Source: Fallopia convolvulus (Eukaryota; Streptophyta; Magnoliopsida; Caryophyllales; Polygonaceae). From it: a stretch of 64,000 nucleotides of DNA. A model generated the notes under the pieces. That model was not told the origin of the DNA. It did not search any database and saw nothing but the letters and a program-made list of their open reading frames with translations. Below, piece by piece: positions 1 through 12,657 of the stretch. Every line of letters begins with the position of its first letter. Within the stretch, counting starts at the first letter, position 1. The stretch spans positions 62,393,443 to 62,457,442 of the forward strand of contig OZ024722.1 of NCBI GenBank assembly GCA_964016875.1, written 5' to 3'. Both the position numbers and the translations under genes were made by a program.

Positions 1-289
1 TCAAAGCGAAGCTGAGTTTCAGAAATAAGAACTTAAGGAAGACTTGATGAAGATTTTGTTTAAATAGAAGGTTGTTCTATTTATTTATTTATTCTTTTAA
101 GTTAAGGTTTGTATAAGACCTTTTACGTGTTTTTCCGCTGTAATATTTAACTTAAGTTGGTTAGGTTTTAAATGGTTTCATTTACCTTGTTTAGTTTGTT
201 CAAACAGTTTAAAGCCTTGGGTAGCTTCGGTTTAGTCTTAATAGGGGTTACTGGCGGTAATACCTCTAGGGTAGGAAGGGGGTGTTACA
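1..289 (+). repeat. 3' end of the 5' LTR (truncated by window)
   Basis: Read base by base, this segment equals 8447-8735 (offset 8446) and ends in GTGTTACA. The primer binding site follows after 4 bases. It marks the upstream LTR, about 2.9 kb of which should lie left of the window. Confidence 0.93.
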
Positions 290-293
290 GAAG

Positions 294-305
294 TGGTATC
301 AGAGC
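294..305 (+). other. Primer binding site (initiator Met tRNA type)
   Basis: TGGTATCAGAGC lies 4 bases after the LTR end. It is the common plant LTR-retrotransposon primer site, complementary to the 3' end of initiator methionine tRNA. Confidence 0.92.
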
Positions 306-3300
306 TAAAAGTTTCTAAGTCTTGCTTTAGACTTTCATCTTCCATATAGAATTATGGAGAATTCTATATTGGTGTTGTCTTAGAACCATTTACAGAAAGT
401 GGTTAAGATTGGAGGTCAGACTCAGGAAGAGATAAAAGGAGAAAAGGGAATTGGAGAACATGAGGTAATAAGTTTGTAATTGTTTATGTGAGAAAGGTCC
501 AATAGTGGACATTTGATTCCCTGGAGATGGGAATGGATTCCGAGAAGGATCCAAAGTAAGATTAGGTGAAGATTCCTAAAGTTGAACTGGTTCTTGACCA
601 AGTTCTCAATAAATTCCTATTCTCTCTTGATAGTCTGAATTAGGTGTACCCTCGTCGCTTCTTCCATATTAGGAAACTTTTTGTGAGATTTTGAAGTTAA
701 GCATTCTACTTCATCAAGATTTATAATTTTGAAGGTTTCCTATTTTAAGATTGTATGATGGGAGATTTCAAGTTAAGAATTTTTGTTAGAAAGTTCATGA
801 TTCAAAGTTATGTGAAAGAAATTGTTAATTTCTTTTCTTGATATGTGAAAGTTCAAGTGTTGTCTTGAAGTCATAAGTGTAAGAGTTTTCCCGAGAATAT
901 TTCTTAGGAATTTCTGAATTTGGTTGAAATTCGATTATCAATAGAAGTTTGGAGTTGGAACCTCTACTTCTCAATGTTGAGATTTGGAAAATCTTATGAG
1001 TCTTGAGTGATTCTAAAAAGATCAGTATGGATCATGAAGTGATGTAAAAGAATCCTGGATAGAAAAGGATTGTCTTTGGAAACTTTCTTCAACAACTGTG
1101 TTTGTGAATCTATAGTATAGAATCATGGATATTCTGTACTTTTCTTTGCCCAGTGGGAAGTTAAAGAGCTTTGAAGTGCTCAAGTGTTGGATCAACTAAA
1201 TTGTTAAACTATTGGAAGATGCAGTTCAATTTTGAATATGAGAGTGTTCAAACTCGGATTTTCATATATGTTGTTATCCTTTGAGTTAAGAGGATTGAGA
1301 ATTCTGAATGGAATGTGAATTTTTTATGGTTATAGTAAGAAAGAAAGGAAGAATGCTGGTTTAGTTTAAGTTGTGAAAAGGTGGTTAATCATCAAGGTTG
1401 TTGTGAATAAGGTTGATTGGTCAAAATGGATTGAACAAGTAAAAGTTCATCAGTAATGTGTTTATGTTCAATTAACTAGTTAGCACAACTGTTAATTGAT
1501 TACATGAGTTGTTGATATCTAGATGACTAACCTATGTGACAACTCTATCGGAGTTTCGTTGTATGATACCCAACTCGGGATAATGAGAAGAGATTTGAGG
1601 TCTATAATTGACCAATAATGGAATCATCAATAAAAATGTTCTAAATTGCCAATGGGATTGGCTTATGTTTCTTCAAGGATGGAAATGATAAAGTTCAGTT
1701 TTGAGAAGATCAATCAAGGAATGATCTTAGCATATTTGTCTTTGATATTTTAAACAGTTGGGAGAAAAATATCAATCCTTCAATATTGTGGTCAATAAGG
1801 CTTAGCCCTTATCGCTGAAAAATAATTTCAGTTGTGTAGGATTTTGAAGATTCTACATCAGTCAAATCCAAAGCTTAAGGTGGAGCTGGTGAGACTGTTA
1901 AGCTATTGGCAAGCTTCCTAACCACAAGCTCTTCCTTTGCAATGTGGTTTGAACTTGAGATGATAAAAAGGTATATGTCTTCTCCTTATGGTTAAGTAAG
2001 AAGACAAGAATGATGGATAAGTTTAGTTTGTTCACCAATGTTGAATTGAGTAAGGTTTGAGAATATCTTGTTTGGCCATGTGTATTCATTCATTCTGTTA
2101 TTAAAAGAAATTGGAGATTAAAGGAATTTCCTTATATGTAGAGAGATATGAGGATTGGATGTTTTGAGCTAGATGCAAAGTTTGAAAGTTCACTTTTTAT
2201 ATCGAGAAGATTAAGTTATAAGAGGATTGAAAGGCCTTAAACTCATCAGAAGAGTTTGATAGTTTACTTTTGGATATCAGAATTTATATGAAGATTCACT
2301 TGCAGAAGGCTCGTTGTCTTGTGAATGGATGAACTCAAGTATTGAATTTTGTCAATGGATCATATTTGCATAACTTTAAAGTAGTATGCCAAGGAGGCAT
2401 ACAAGTTGAGAATGATCGAAGAAGAATCTTTGATATGAGTATGAAGATGTCGGAATCACATTTTCCCTAAGGTTTGGAAGTAAGTGGATTGGAGTGATCA
2501 ACTCTTTTATTGAGCCTGTGAAGTTAAGTTGGGCTAGGACTGAGTAAATCAGGCAGAGATTACTCAATACTATGGATTATAGAAATGTCTAGCAATATGT
2601 CTAATTAAGAAAAGTCAAGGTATGTCATCAGGTACTACCTTAAAGAAGAAAAGAAGTGTTATACTTCAAAAGGGAAGTGATATGTCTAGAAACGAATTAA
2701 TTGTCTTTGCTCCTTTGAGACTCATCTTTGATTCTGAGAAAATTTCAAATATGAAATTTTAAGGCAATGTTAGTGGTTAAAATGATTTGAGAGTAAATGT
2801 TTTTACGGTTTTCATGGTGGTGAGTAAGAATGTGATTTGTCTTCCATCTTGATCACATGGTAAGGCAAGATTACATGTCTTATTCCTATGAGAATGTAGT
2901 AAAGGATTATGTTTATTTTATCTCCCCATCCTGATCACATGGTGGAATAAGATCACATAATTCCTTGGGTTTTAAAGAATAGTTTCTAGTATGATTTGGC
3001 AATCATATAAGTTTTGCAATTATAGGAGTTTTGCAAGTGTAGTTGGTGGAGATGAAAAGATGCAAGCTTTCTTTTGCATTATACCATTTAAGGAGTATGG
3101 TCAAACTTCCCAAAGCAGTTCGATTATATGTAAAGAAATTTGGTAAGATTCTTTACAAATCTGTGTTGGTCCCTGAAGAGCTTGGAGTAACTACGTACTT
3201 CTCTAAAAGTTTGGAAACAAGTTTGGAATTGTTTTCAGTCAACGATTATTGGAATTCTCAAAGCAAGTTGCTAGTAGTTTATCTTGGTTGACGACTTGAC

Positions 3301-4441
3301 GTCATGAACTAAGAAAGTCATTGCCTTTTTAGCAGAATTGTCTTTGAAAGTAAGTTGATATGGACTCCTGGAATGGAACCCTTTTTAAGGAATGATATGT
3401 AGTAATTCTTTCTTTGGAATAAAGGATGTACTAGTAATTTCTGCATTAGTTGTTATTTGTTTTCATGTTGTCTTGAAAACTTAAATCTCTTTGAGATAAG
3501 ATAGTCAAGTGAGGACTTTAAGCAGAACTCCAATGGGTCTGGAGTTTGGATATGTAAATTAGTATTGATATTCAATCTCAACCTGATAAGTTGTTGGATA
3601 TAGAGAGTGAACACGTGAGGATATGTTTTAAATCCTAAGAGTTAGGTTGCTCAACAAGTCAAAATGTTAAGTGAAGTCTAAACAGTTCTTTGATGAAAAA
3701 GACTGAAAATTGTCAATGGAGACAATTTGTTTGGAAATTATTGGACTAAAGATATTATTGTCCAATATGTTGGTATAGTAATGCATAAGAGTTTAGTTTG
3801 AAGTAGTTGAGAGAAATAACTACTTTTGAATGTCAGTATGCCCAAGATGAGTTTTGGTTGAGAAAAGAATGTAAAGGATTGACAAGATATGTTATTATCT
3901 TGTCATGTGTTGGATAAATCTCATATTCTTGGTTAAAGTAATACTGAGATTTTATCTCAAAAAGGAAATTGAGTAAGGATTTTAAGTAATCCTTGTAAAG
4001 GAAATAATTTGAGAAGGACTAAAGGTTTAGTTTGGATGACAACAAGGTTATGTGAATACCCTAGGATTTTATTCAAAATCTGTTGACCAGATCAAGGAAA
4101 AGATGTATGGAAATGTAATAGTATTTAAGATCAATGGAGAAGATCAAGAAGGTAAAACACTGGAATTTGTTATTCAAGATTATGGATTGTTTGGTTTCAA
4201 AACTGTTCATGTTTATTTGTTGTTGATGAGCTTCGAAAGCTTATTTCAAAGGAGGCATAGTTACTTGCTTAATTAGTTCAGCCTGGAACAAGTAAATGCA
4301 TAAGGATTAAGATAAACTTTTTGATGGCCTGACATGAAGTGAAATGTCACTGAATTCGTTTTGATTTGTTTGGTTTGTCTCGAAGTCCTGATTGAGCATA
4401 GAAGACCAAATGAAATGTTATAGTCTCTTCCTGTTTAAAAA

Positions 4442-4800
4442 CGGAAATGGGGAGATGTTACAATGGATTCTTGTATTAGTCGTTCAAGACTTAATGAAAG
4501 AAAAATGCAATATGAAGATTGTTAAGAAACTCACCTAGAGTGTTCTTTTTAATGCATTTAAGATGACTTAAAGAGTACAGAAGTTAGCTGAGGTGTTCAT
4601 GCATGAAGTTTTTGATCTTCATAAAACTCCAAAGACTTTTATCTCTGATTGAGATAGGTGGTTCATGTCAAAGTTTTGAAAGAAGTAACATCAAGCTTTG
4701 TGGAGTGAATTGAATTTTAGCGCAAGCTTCCTTCATCAAGGTGATGAACAATGCAAGGAAACAAATTCAAACTTCTGAGGACATGTATTCTGGATTCCAC
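4442..4800 (+). pseudogene. Gypsy integrase catalytic core, relic with stops
   Basis: Reading across in-frame stops gives a stretch resembling the gypsy integrase core: VFMHEVFDLHKTPKTFISD, a stop, DRW, and later LWSELNFSASFLHQGDEQC. This parallels the family pattern of F..HG.PK.I.SDRD...F followed by LG..L..S.A.HPQTDGQ. The aspartate of the SD-D segment is readable, but stops fall directly after it and again after the FMSKF stretch, so no functional integrase can be made. It lies at the 3' end of the internal region, as expected for gypsy order. Confidence 0.8.
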
Positions 4801-5003
4801 ACGAGCTGGAATGGTAATTTGAGTTTGAGTGAATTCACATACAAGAATTTTGATTACACGATAAAGAAAATGAATCTTTTTAAGGCTTGGTAAGGCCGGA
4901 AGTGTTGATTGTCAATTTGTTGGAATGACAATGGTGACAAGGTTTTTCATGGGCCAGACTTGGCCAAGAGAACGACAATAATATCGCACTAACATGTTCA
5001 AGG

Positions 5004-5270
5004 GTGTTAACTGCTCAAAAGCGACAACAGTTGTGTGTTGTGCTAATGCGAGAACATGTTAAATTCATTGTAGAGAACAACGTTTTTGTTCTGGTATCCC
5101 CCTTGAAAGGCATATTTCGCTGGGGAATGCGAGACAACGTAAATGCTCGCTATGTTGAATCTGTTGAGATACTGGAAAGAACTGGTAAACTTGTTTATCG
5201 GTTGGCATTGCCACCTTTAGTGCATTCTATCCGTAATGTCTTCGTAAATAGGAAAAATGTCTTTGATTAG
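5004..5270 (+). pseudogene. Integrase C-terminal (GPY/F-type) module remnant
   Basis: This 88-codon open stretch reads VSPLKGIFRWGMRDN... then VESVEILERTGKLVYRLALP and HSIRNVFVNRKNVFD. The known chromovirus pattern is VSP.KGV.RFG..GKL.PR(Y/F)IGPFEIL.RVG.VAYRLALP......HNVFHVS.LRKY. The GPF core is changed to VESVE, and the region has no intact upstream frame. This is the longest surviving coding piece of the element and the best lineage marker. Most plant chromoviruses carry a chromodomain after it; none is visible here. Confidence 0.82.
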
Positions 5271-5532
5271 GCTACCTTGGCCTAAAATGGAGGTGAAGAA
5301 AAGACTTGAGAATAGACAGGAAATGTTGAGTCATTTTCCAAAGTTCATGAACATTGTAAAGAAGAAGTTTGGTAACTAAGCAGTGGTTGCTTAGTGCTTG
5401 GTGCAGAAGTAACATCATGTTTTTTTAAGGGGGTACTACAAACTTCTGTATAGGTTTGTAGTGGTTGTGTGTATGCGCTTGTGCTATCCTTCCTTGTGAT
5501 CTGAGTTCTCCTTAGTTTCGAGAACGAAACCA

Positions 5533-5550
5533 TTTTTAAGGGGGTACTAA
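5533..5550 (+). other. Polypurine tract before the 3' LTR
   Basis: AAGGGGG within TTTTTAAGGGGGTACTA lies directly before the TGTAATAACT start of the 3' LTR. The same 17 bases occur 111 bp upstream at 5422-5438. Confidence 0.7.
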
Positions 5551-8500
5551 TGTAATAACTACGGCAAGTTTTGAGCTTATGTGAGACAAATTATACTTAT
5601 GTGGCAAATTTTGATATTATGTGGCACACATCTGGACAAACAATTAAGACATGTCAGCGCGCTTGTTTTACACTCAACGAGGTTGTCAGCGATCAGGTGT
5701 TTATGTAATAACTGCGATTTTTGATGATATTTTTGAATTTTTCTCGGATATCCTTTTAACCTTTTTGGTTCGTTTTAACGCTTAATCCAATATTTTTATT
5801 GGAGATTAAATCCTAGAAAATTGTTGGTGATATCCTAAAATCACAAAGAAATGATTTTATGGATCGGTGTGAATTCTAGGATTTTTCGGTGGAAAAAAGA
5901 ATATTTATTGGATAAGCCGTCCTTTTAATTATGTACCGGAAAGGATTTGAAATACGAAACGGGAGCCTTAAAAATTGAAGGTAGCAAGATAAAATCATGG
6001 AAAATTGGTTTTATTGGTCTACATATTTTACGGGACGTTTTTCGTTTAGTAAGTTTTTCCACCCGAGGTACATAATTTCACCGCTTTAACGCGAGTCCCG
6101 TTCCGAGACGGGTTTTGGATTTTAAAACCTATCTCTTTCTTTACTTAATTAGGAAGGATAGAGAGAGTGGATTGGGACGGCATGCCTTATCCAAAGTCTA
6201 CAAAGTTGGTGTCCAAAGAGGAAAATGAACCGAGAGAGAGAGCGGAGCACGATGGACTTCGGGAGCTCATTCCCCGCCGGCCACCTCCTTCTTCCTCTAG
6301 CTCCTTCTCCATCTCTTCCTTTTCTTTTCTGGGTTTTGAGGTTTGCAAACCAGAACCAAAGGGGCAATCTTGACGGAACGATGGACTGGGAGAAAGAAAC
6401 AACGCGGAACGACGACGGACTCGGGATGGATTCGAACCTCTTCCTCCTTGCCCAGCCAGCCACCTGTTCTTTATCTTCTTCCTCTCCATGTTGTTGGGCT
6501 AGTTGCAGCTGCTAAGAACCAGCGAGGAATCAGGTCGGAACGACGGGCTCGGGCGAGAGAGCTTTCACCGCCGGTCATCTTCTTGCCCGTCAAACGTCGT
6601 CACCGGCGACCGTTGGCTTGTCCGACCACCACCCACCAAGAGGACCACCAACGGGCAACGCCCAGCCACGCTCGGGCTCGGGGATCGAGCCATGATCGAG
6701 CCAAACGAGCCATGGGCTCGAGTGAAGGTATATACGATCGAAATTAATTAGCGGGTTGATTGCGGAGCCACCGTAAGGGCTTTTCGGTGCCGCTTTGCTA
6801 ATTAAATTTATGGTTTTTATAATCTTGACGTTGATACGGTCCTACAGGTTCAAACCGCTCGAGAAACGGACGTCCGGATCTTCCGTTATAGCGAAGACAA
6901 GTTTTGGTTACCGATTGGCAGGTAAAGGACTTCGGATAATTACTCAGGATTCGTTGTTAATCCGTTTGATCTGAGATTTTGTAATCTTTAAGAACTGTTG
7001 CTGATGAACAATTTTTATTTAGAAAATTGTTTCAAAAGTGAAGCGGATAATTAGTTATAATTCCGCCAAGATGGCTCCTTGAAGCATGATAACTAAGGAT
7101 TTATTATATATCGATATTCGGAAATTAAATCGTTTATCGATTAGGAAGTTGTAGGAGTTGAGAATACAACTAAGAAGTGTTTCTGTGAGCTCGTTGCTGA
7201 GAAATCCTTTTGTTATATTTGTCAGAAGGATGATAAAGATTACTGTTGGAATTACTAAGGACGTCGAGCACGCCTTATAAGGCAAGTGGACGATTCTCTC
7301 TTGCGTTATGGTTATTAATGAGGAATTGAATTCCAGTTGATCCTCATGTTGGAAATAATTTGTATGTTGAATAAAGTTTGATAGGTTGTTATTTTGTTAG
7401 AAATAACGACCATGTCGTTATTGCGGTTTTTGCGCTAGAATTGAACTTAGGACCGTTGTATGATTAGCTGTCTCATGCTGAGACATTGCTGTGAAATAAG
7501 ATGGTAGAGATGGGAGTTTAGACTCCAAGACCTCTCTTTAGTGGTCCTGTATTGAAACACTGTTGCGAAATAGGTAGTCCAGGGGTAGGAGCCGAGTCTC
7601 CAATGACCTCTTTATAACAAAATCTGTATTGGGGGCGTAGCTTGCTAGCGTATCCCAATATTGGAATCATGACTCATGTCACGCTTCACGTTGAAGGAGA
7701 ACGATGGTGCACTTTAGCTAAGTGCAATTGACACTCGGTTGTTGGCCGAGCATGTATAAATGATCATGGATGAAACAGGCCCTCTGATCTCGGTTGTTGG
7801 CCGAGCATATATAAATGATCATGGATGAAACAGGGCCTCTGATCTCGGTTGTTGGCCGAACTATGTAAAAACTATTATATGGTGCGAGTGCACAGTTTGA
7901 AGGTAATGAAAGATAAGTGTGTTAGGCACATTAATGTACCAAAATGGTTAGTCCTTTTGATAACCATCCTTGCTCCTGATTAAGAAGTTGATTCTTAATC
8001 AAACTTTGTTGAATTTAAGCTCATTAGTCGTCGAAGACGATTGTGAAGGTTATGTGGTTAGCATAAGTTTCCATTAATCGTTTATGCTTCTTAAAGAAAC
8101 CACAAGCGGTGGTGTTCTCTCTCTTGAATATGCGAGTCTCCTTCTTATTCTCTATAAGAATGCTAACTGTTGGATCATAATCCGAGTCGATTCGGATTTG
8201 GATGTCAATATGTTTAGTTACAACCATAAGAACCAAGTTAGATTCTCTGCTTGCTAGTCTATCATTAGACTAACCCGTCCATCTTCTTTTCTTTTATATG
8301 GTCGGCTGGTGTCCATCGTTGGTTTACGACACATCAGGTATTTCTTGGAAGTTGATTCAAGAGGCAGATTCAGATGTTTGAAGCTCCAGAAGTTGAAGAA
8401 AGGTTTGCAATGGCTATACTTGAGTGAAGATCATGGTTGAACTACTTCAAAGCGAAGCTGAGTTTCAGAAATAAGAACTTAAGGAAGACTTGATGAAGAT

Positions 8501-8735
8501 TTTGTTTAAATAGAAGGTTGTTCTATTTATTTATTTATTCTTTTAAGTTAAGGTTTGTATAAGACCTTTTACGTGTTTTTCCGCTGTAATATTTAACTTA
8601 AGTTGGTTAGGTTTTAAATGGTTTCATTTACCTTGTTTAGTTTGTTCAAACAGTTTAAAGCCTTGGGTAGCTTCGGTTTAGTCTTAATAGGGGTTACTGG
8701 CGGTAATACCTCTAGGGTAGGAAGGGGGTGTTACA
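5551..8735 (+). repeat. 3' LTR (about 3.19 kb)
   Basis: It starts TGTAATAACT after the polypurine tract and ends GTGTTACA, giving TG...CA and inverted TGTAA/TTACA tips. Its last 289 bases equal the window start. It contains a GC-rich block (about 6150-6720) and a 55-bp tandem repeat (7734-7860). A second TGTAATAACT at 5704 makes the exact LTR start slightly ambiguous. The open frames inside the GC-rich block overlap on both strands and look like composition effects, not genes. Confidence 0.87.
7734..7860 (+). repeat. 55-bp tandem repeat inside the LTR
   Basis: Units begin at 7734, 7789 and 7844 (the last partial), each starting CTCGGTTGTTGGCCGA. Units 1 and 2 differ at about two positions. 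Each start contains the imperfect palindrome CTCGG...CCGAG, and each full unit carries a TATAAATGATCATG core. Confidence 0.88.
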
Positions 8736-10082
8736 GTTTAATAGGTCCAAATTATTAAGTTTAAGTGTTCAATAGGTCCAAACCAAAGGTGAGGTGTCTA
8801 AATGACAAATTGGTACAAGTACAGGGGGATGTATATGTTTTAAGCCCATCTTTGTAGTACATCATAACAATCCCTGGTTTGATAAATATACCTTACCATC
8901 CACTATTAATTTATAGTACAAATTTTTAAAAAAATAATAATCTTGAATATATAAAAATATAAGTTTTACATGGGATAGCCTAGTGCTATGAGATATGAAA
9001 GGATGTTGAAAAGTCTCATATTTAAGTATTGTTCATTTAAGAATGAGATCGAGTTTTTAAAAATAGTGAATGATCTTATCAATACAAAAATATATAAACT
9101 CCTCGAGAATTTGAATTGCGCTTATATTCATAACGGTAGGAAATGGGTTTAAGCTTTTCCATGCCCTTCTCATCAATAGACTCCTGACGTATCGTTCGAA
9201 AAATTCCTAGCTCTCTATCTTTCTCCGAAATATTTGGATTTTTCAAAACTCCATGGACATGCAGAAGAGAAATACCATCCCACTGAGATCAAGACATAAC
9301 TTTTACTTGTTTCAAATAACAATTAAGATAAAGCAGGGTCAGAAACAACGAATCTCTTTATGATAAACATATCCATTTTGCAAGTTCGTTATTACGAGCT
9401 AGTAGTTCCTACAAAGGATCGGACTAATAACATATACAATACTTGAATTCTCGATGTAGATGCTCCTTTACTTGAATAAAAAAACCAAGTCTCATCATCG
9501 TTCTTTTCATTGGGTCAAGCCGGTTTATCTGATTTGTGCGCTTTGTCGGCTAGTTTACATACCCGAAAATATCAGGGCGGCCCAATGAAGGAATGAATGC
9601 AATGCAAGTGGGGCCCACTAAAGGGAGGGGCCCCACCATACCAGCGACCTGCGGGGTCAGATGAGCTGTGAACCTGTGAGGCTGTGACCTTAGCCAGTTC
9701 TACTTGTCCTCTCCCAACATTTATGTTGTAACTTGCAACTTGCACTTCACTTTCTCGATCCTTTGTATTTGGTTTTTAGATATTCATTCATTAATTATTT
9801 CGGCCCTAAAAAAAAAACGAGATATTCATAGAATATTTTAGCTTTTCAGCCAGCCCCACGGGTCATCCTCAATCTTGTTCGAAAACCTATCCAAACTAAT
9901 TAACAATCATTTTTCAATGGAAATTTACAAAGCACATAAACCCCACACATTAGGATGGACCATGCCTATCTTTTATAAACTTCTATAATTCTAAGAAAAT
10001 CAATATATATATATATGTGCAATTTAATTGATCGGCCATTTCTCTAGCATGGATATGGATTGTAATTTTTAAATTGTCTAGA
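8736..10082. other. Intergenic, no gene seen
   Basis: AT-rich flank of the retrotransposon with no long open frame and no recognised repeat boundary. A more GC-rich patch near 9560-9700 contains GGGGCCCAC and GGGGCCCCACC, but I could not tie it to a feature. Confidence 0.6.
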
Positions 10083-10087
10083 GAAAT

Positions 10088-10460
10088 TGTTAATGTGCCT
10101 TAAATCTATCGTTGATCGGAATCCGTCAGGAGTTCGGGGGCGGAGCGGGTAGCGGTCTCGCTGACCTATCAGTGAGTCGGGGTTCCAGGGGCAGCGCCCA
10201 CCCTCCCAAACGGTATACAATATTATTTGTTATTGGACCTCTTGCGATCTGTTCGGGCCTACGACCCATAAACTGTAATAGGGTTTCTTAATTAAGTCAC
10301 TATATAAACTCTCGAAATACCTAATATTCTGTACTCAGTAATATGCCTTCGTAATAATATATTTTTTCTCTGCCCGTGGACGTAGGTAACACACGGTTAC
10401 CGAACCACATAAATCTCTATGTCGATTCTGTTTATTGTTATCGTTCGATCTCTCGTTACA
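10088..10460 (+). mobile_element. Solo LTR with 5-bp target duplication
   Basis: The 373-bp unit starts TGTTAATGTGCC and ends CTCGTTACA. It is flanked by GAAAT on both sides (10083-10087 and 10461-10465), as expected for an integrated LTR. Near its 3' end it carries a CCGTGGACGTAGGTAAC...GAACCAC segment of the type found near the 3' ends of many copia-type LTRs. No internal region or second LTR is adjacent, so it is a solo LTR left by recombination. A diverged relative lies in the arabinofuranosidase gene at 20765-21149. Confidence 0.82.
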
Positions 10461-10620
10461 GAAATAATTGGACATGTAAGGTTAGACCAACTCAATTATG
10501 TAGTATTGTGGTCAAAATGACAGATAGGGTTTGTAATCAAAATAAATTAGCTAGGTGGCAAGATTAGCATGCCCAAGTCCGAACAAATTTATGGGGTCCA
10601 TTTTGCACTTTCATAAATAG

Positions 10621-10870
10621 GGCTTAGTGTCGATTCAAAATCGAATAGAACCGATAAAAACAGAATGAAAAATCGAAATTTGGTTTAAGGTAAACAAAAA
10701 GTCAGAGCGAGACAATTCAGTTCGATTTCAAATTTTTTTGGTTTTAGATGGATCAAAGGTTATTTTTGGAAAATTTGGACAAAACCGAAATATGGGAAAT
10801 TTATAAAACGGACCGAATAATATCGGTTTCGGTTCGTCTTAAATTTTCTGTTTGAGTCGACCAAGGATGT
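10621..10870. mobile_element. Degraded hAT-like non-autonomous element (tentative)
   Basis: The segment begins GGGCTTAGTGTCGATTCAAA and ends in TTTGAGTCGACC...TTACTCTG. The inside is rich in alternating AACCGA/CGGTT words, like the clearer elements at 20188 and 21540. Its terminal inverted match is partial and no target duplication is readable. Confidence 0.4.
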
Positions 10871-11022
10871 TACTCTGTTAGATGTGTGTTTCTAGTGGCG
10901 CTATTTTTCGCCAGTATTTTACACAACTCATGACTGAGCTCACATAAGTTTCTTATATGTTTTTGTTGTATTCTCGCTTGCTTGTTTTCTATCCAAAATC
11001 CATCTAATAAGAGCTCGCGAAG

Positions 11023-11390
11023 AAGTGCCCACAGTTCAACCTTAATTTAAAGCATTGCATACCCAATAATTGAATGAGAAGGAATGGAGGAAAGCTAACC
11101 CCAAAGTCATAATGTAAGAGACCACCATTACCATACCAACTCAATTATTTTGGCTGAGAAATACATGCAAAATCAATCTTGTGTTGCCCAAAAGGAATGC
11201 TAACTAAAGGCCATGAAAAATTGCCCACAATTCAACCTTTAAAGCATGCATTGCAAATTGCAAATTGCATACCCCACAATTGAATGGGAAGGCACCAAGG
11301 AAAAAAGCCTAGAGTCGGGACGTAAAAGACCACCGCCCCACCAGCAACATCTTAATTATTTTGGCTTAGAAACACATGAAAACGATTAGT
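11023..11390 (+). repeat. Diverged tandem duplication (about 200 bp units)
   Basis: Copies at about 11023-11180 and 11221-11380 share the same word order: CCCACA(A)TTCAACCTT, AAAGCAT...TTGCATACCC, AATTGAATG(A/G)GAAGG, AAGAGACCACC/AAAGACCACC, and TTAATTATTTTGGCT(G/T)AGAAA. No coding potential is seen. Confidence 0.75.
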
Positions 11391-12657
11391 TCGGAGTGTC
11401 AAGCCTCACTAGTCTAACGAGCTTGTAAGCAATAACGTTAGTGATTATTTGATCACGAATTTAAATCCCCTCCCTCGTTGTAACGACTTAAATGTCACCT
11501 ATGAACAGAAAAACGATTAGTTTGGAGTCATTATAAGTGAGAGTAAATTTTGATTACATATGTTTTTTATAAGAAAATGTTGTTTTAAGAAAGTATATTA
11601 TTTTTGAACCATATAAAATAAAAACTAATAACCTATCATACTTAATTAAGAGCAAGGAAGCAAGTTTATCATCATTATGAGTTTTTTTTTATATAAGATA
11701 AAGATTCGATGTGTCAAATACCATAGATTGAGAGGCTAGTAAATTGTCAGTCAGATGAATCGACATGAGGAATAAAAACACCAAAATACAACAATAAAAA
11801 AAAAGTCAAGTCTGGGAAACAATGACCGATCAACCTGTCAAAAATTCTAAGCAAACTAAAAAATAAGGTGATTAAATAAACTCTTTGCCTTATTTTCGGC
11901 CATCTAATCAAACAAGTAGGATTTAATGATAATAATATAAAATTTCCGTTTCGACTCTCATTATCACACACAACCCTTGCCTAAGAAGTGCAAAATGGAC
12001 CTTTCATGATTTTTTGCAAATCGTTATAATTTCTTTCTTACTAAGCTAGCTTCAATGTTGGCTTTAATCATTGATTCCACGTACACCTACAAGCAATAAA
12101 TAAAAAACACAATTAATAACATTAACGACCAATTTACATGCACATGTATATATTCTTTTATGGTGATAGGATTGTTAAATCGCTATCATATGTATTGTTA
12201 ATTTTTTTTTGGTCGAATCATGTATTGTTAATTGTTAAGCCGCGTTTGGATCAGACAGAGCTTCTGTATTCCATAATAAGAACAAGAAAAGATTCCAAAT
12301 TTACAAGTTGTATAATACGCTAATTAATTAATTATTGTCTTGTTGTGGAAACTACGTACACGAAATCAACGAACGTGATCACATTCATCGATCAGTGGTA
12401 AGTGTGAAGACAAAAATCAATTGTTTGGTCTGTGATCTTTTCATGTCTCTATTCTCACTTTTTCTTCAATTCGCCACAAGATTCAACACGACTCATATAT
12501 CTCTAGATATCTTTATTTACAATTTTAATATCATGATTATAATAAACACTGAATCAGATTCTACAGAGCATTATCTCAAAGATAAATTATAAATTCCGCA
12601 TACCACAAACATGAACACTATAAAATATACTACTTTATAATTAAAATATTATATATG

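Larger units (their letters stand above)
1..8735 (+). mobile_element. Ty3/gypsy (chromovirus-like) LTR retrotransposon, decayed internal region, 5' LTR cut by window edge
   Basis: The first 289 bases recur at 8447-8735 without a visible mismatch, so the window starts inside the 5' LTR and the element ends at 8735. Order seen: 5' LTR end, tRNA-iMet-type primer binding site at 294-305, a roughly 5.3-kb internal region, a purine-rich tract (5533-5550), then a 3' LTR with TGTAA...TTACA ends. The internal region has no long reading frame, but translated pieces match gypsy integrase in the right order: a catalytic-core relic near 4560-4770 and a GPY/F-type C-terminal module at 5004-5270. The lineage (Tekay/Del-like chromovirus) is inferred from the long LTR, the iMet primer site and the integrase C-terminus. 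The 5' target duplication lies outside the window. The right flank starts GTTTA. Confidence 0.9.

Noticed and set aside
6149..6751. Cluster of overlapping 68-134-codon open frames on both strands
   Set aside because: They lie in a GC-rich block of an LTR, overlap in several frames and on both strands, and show only low-complexity Arg/Ser/Pro-rich products. GC-rich DNA has few stops by composition.
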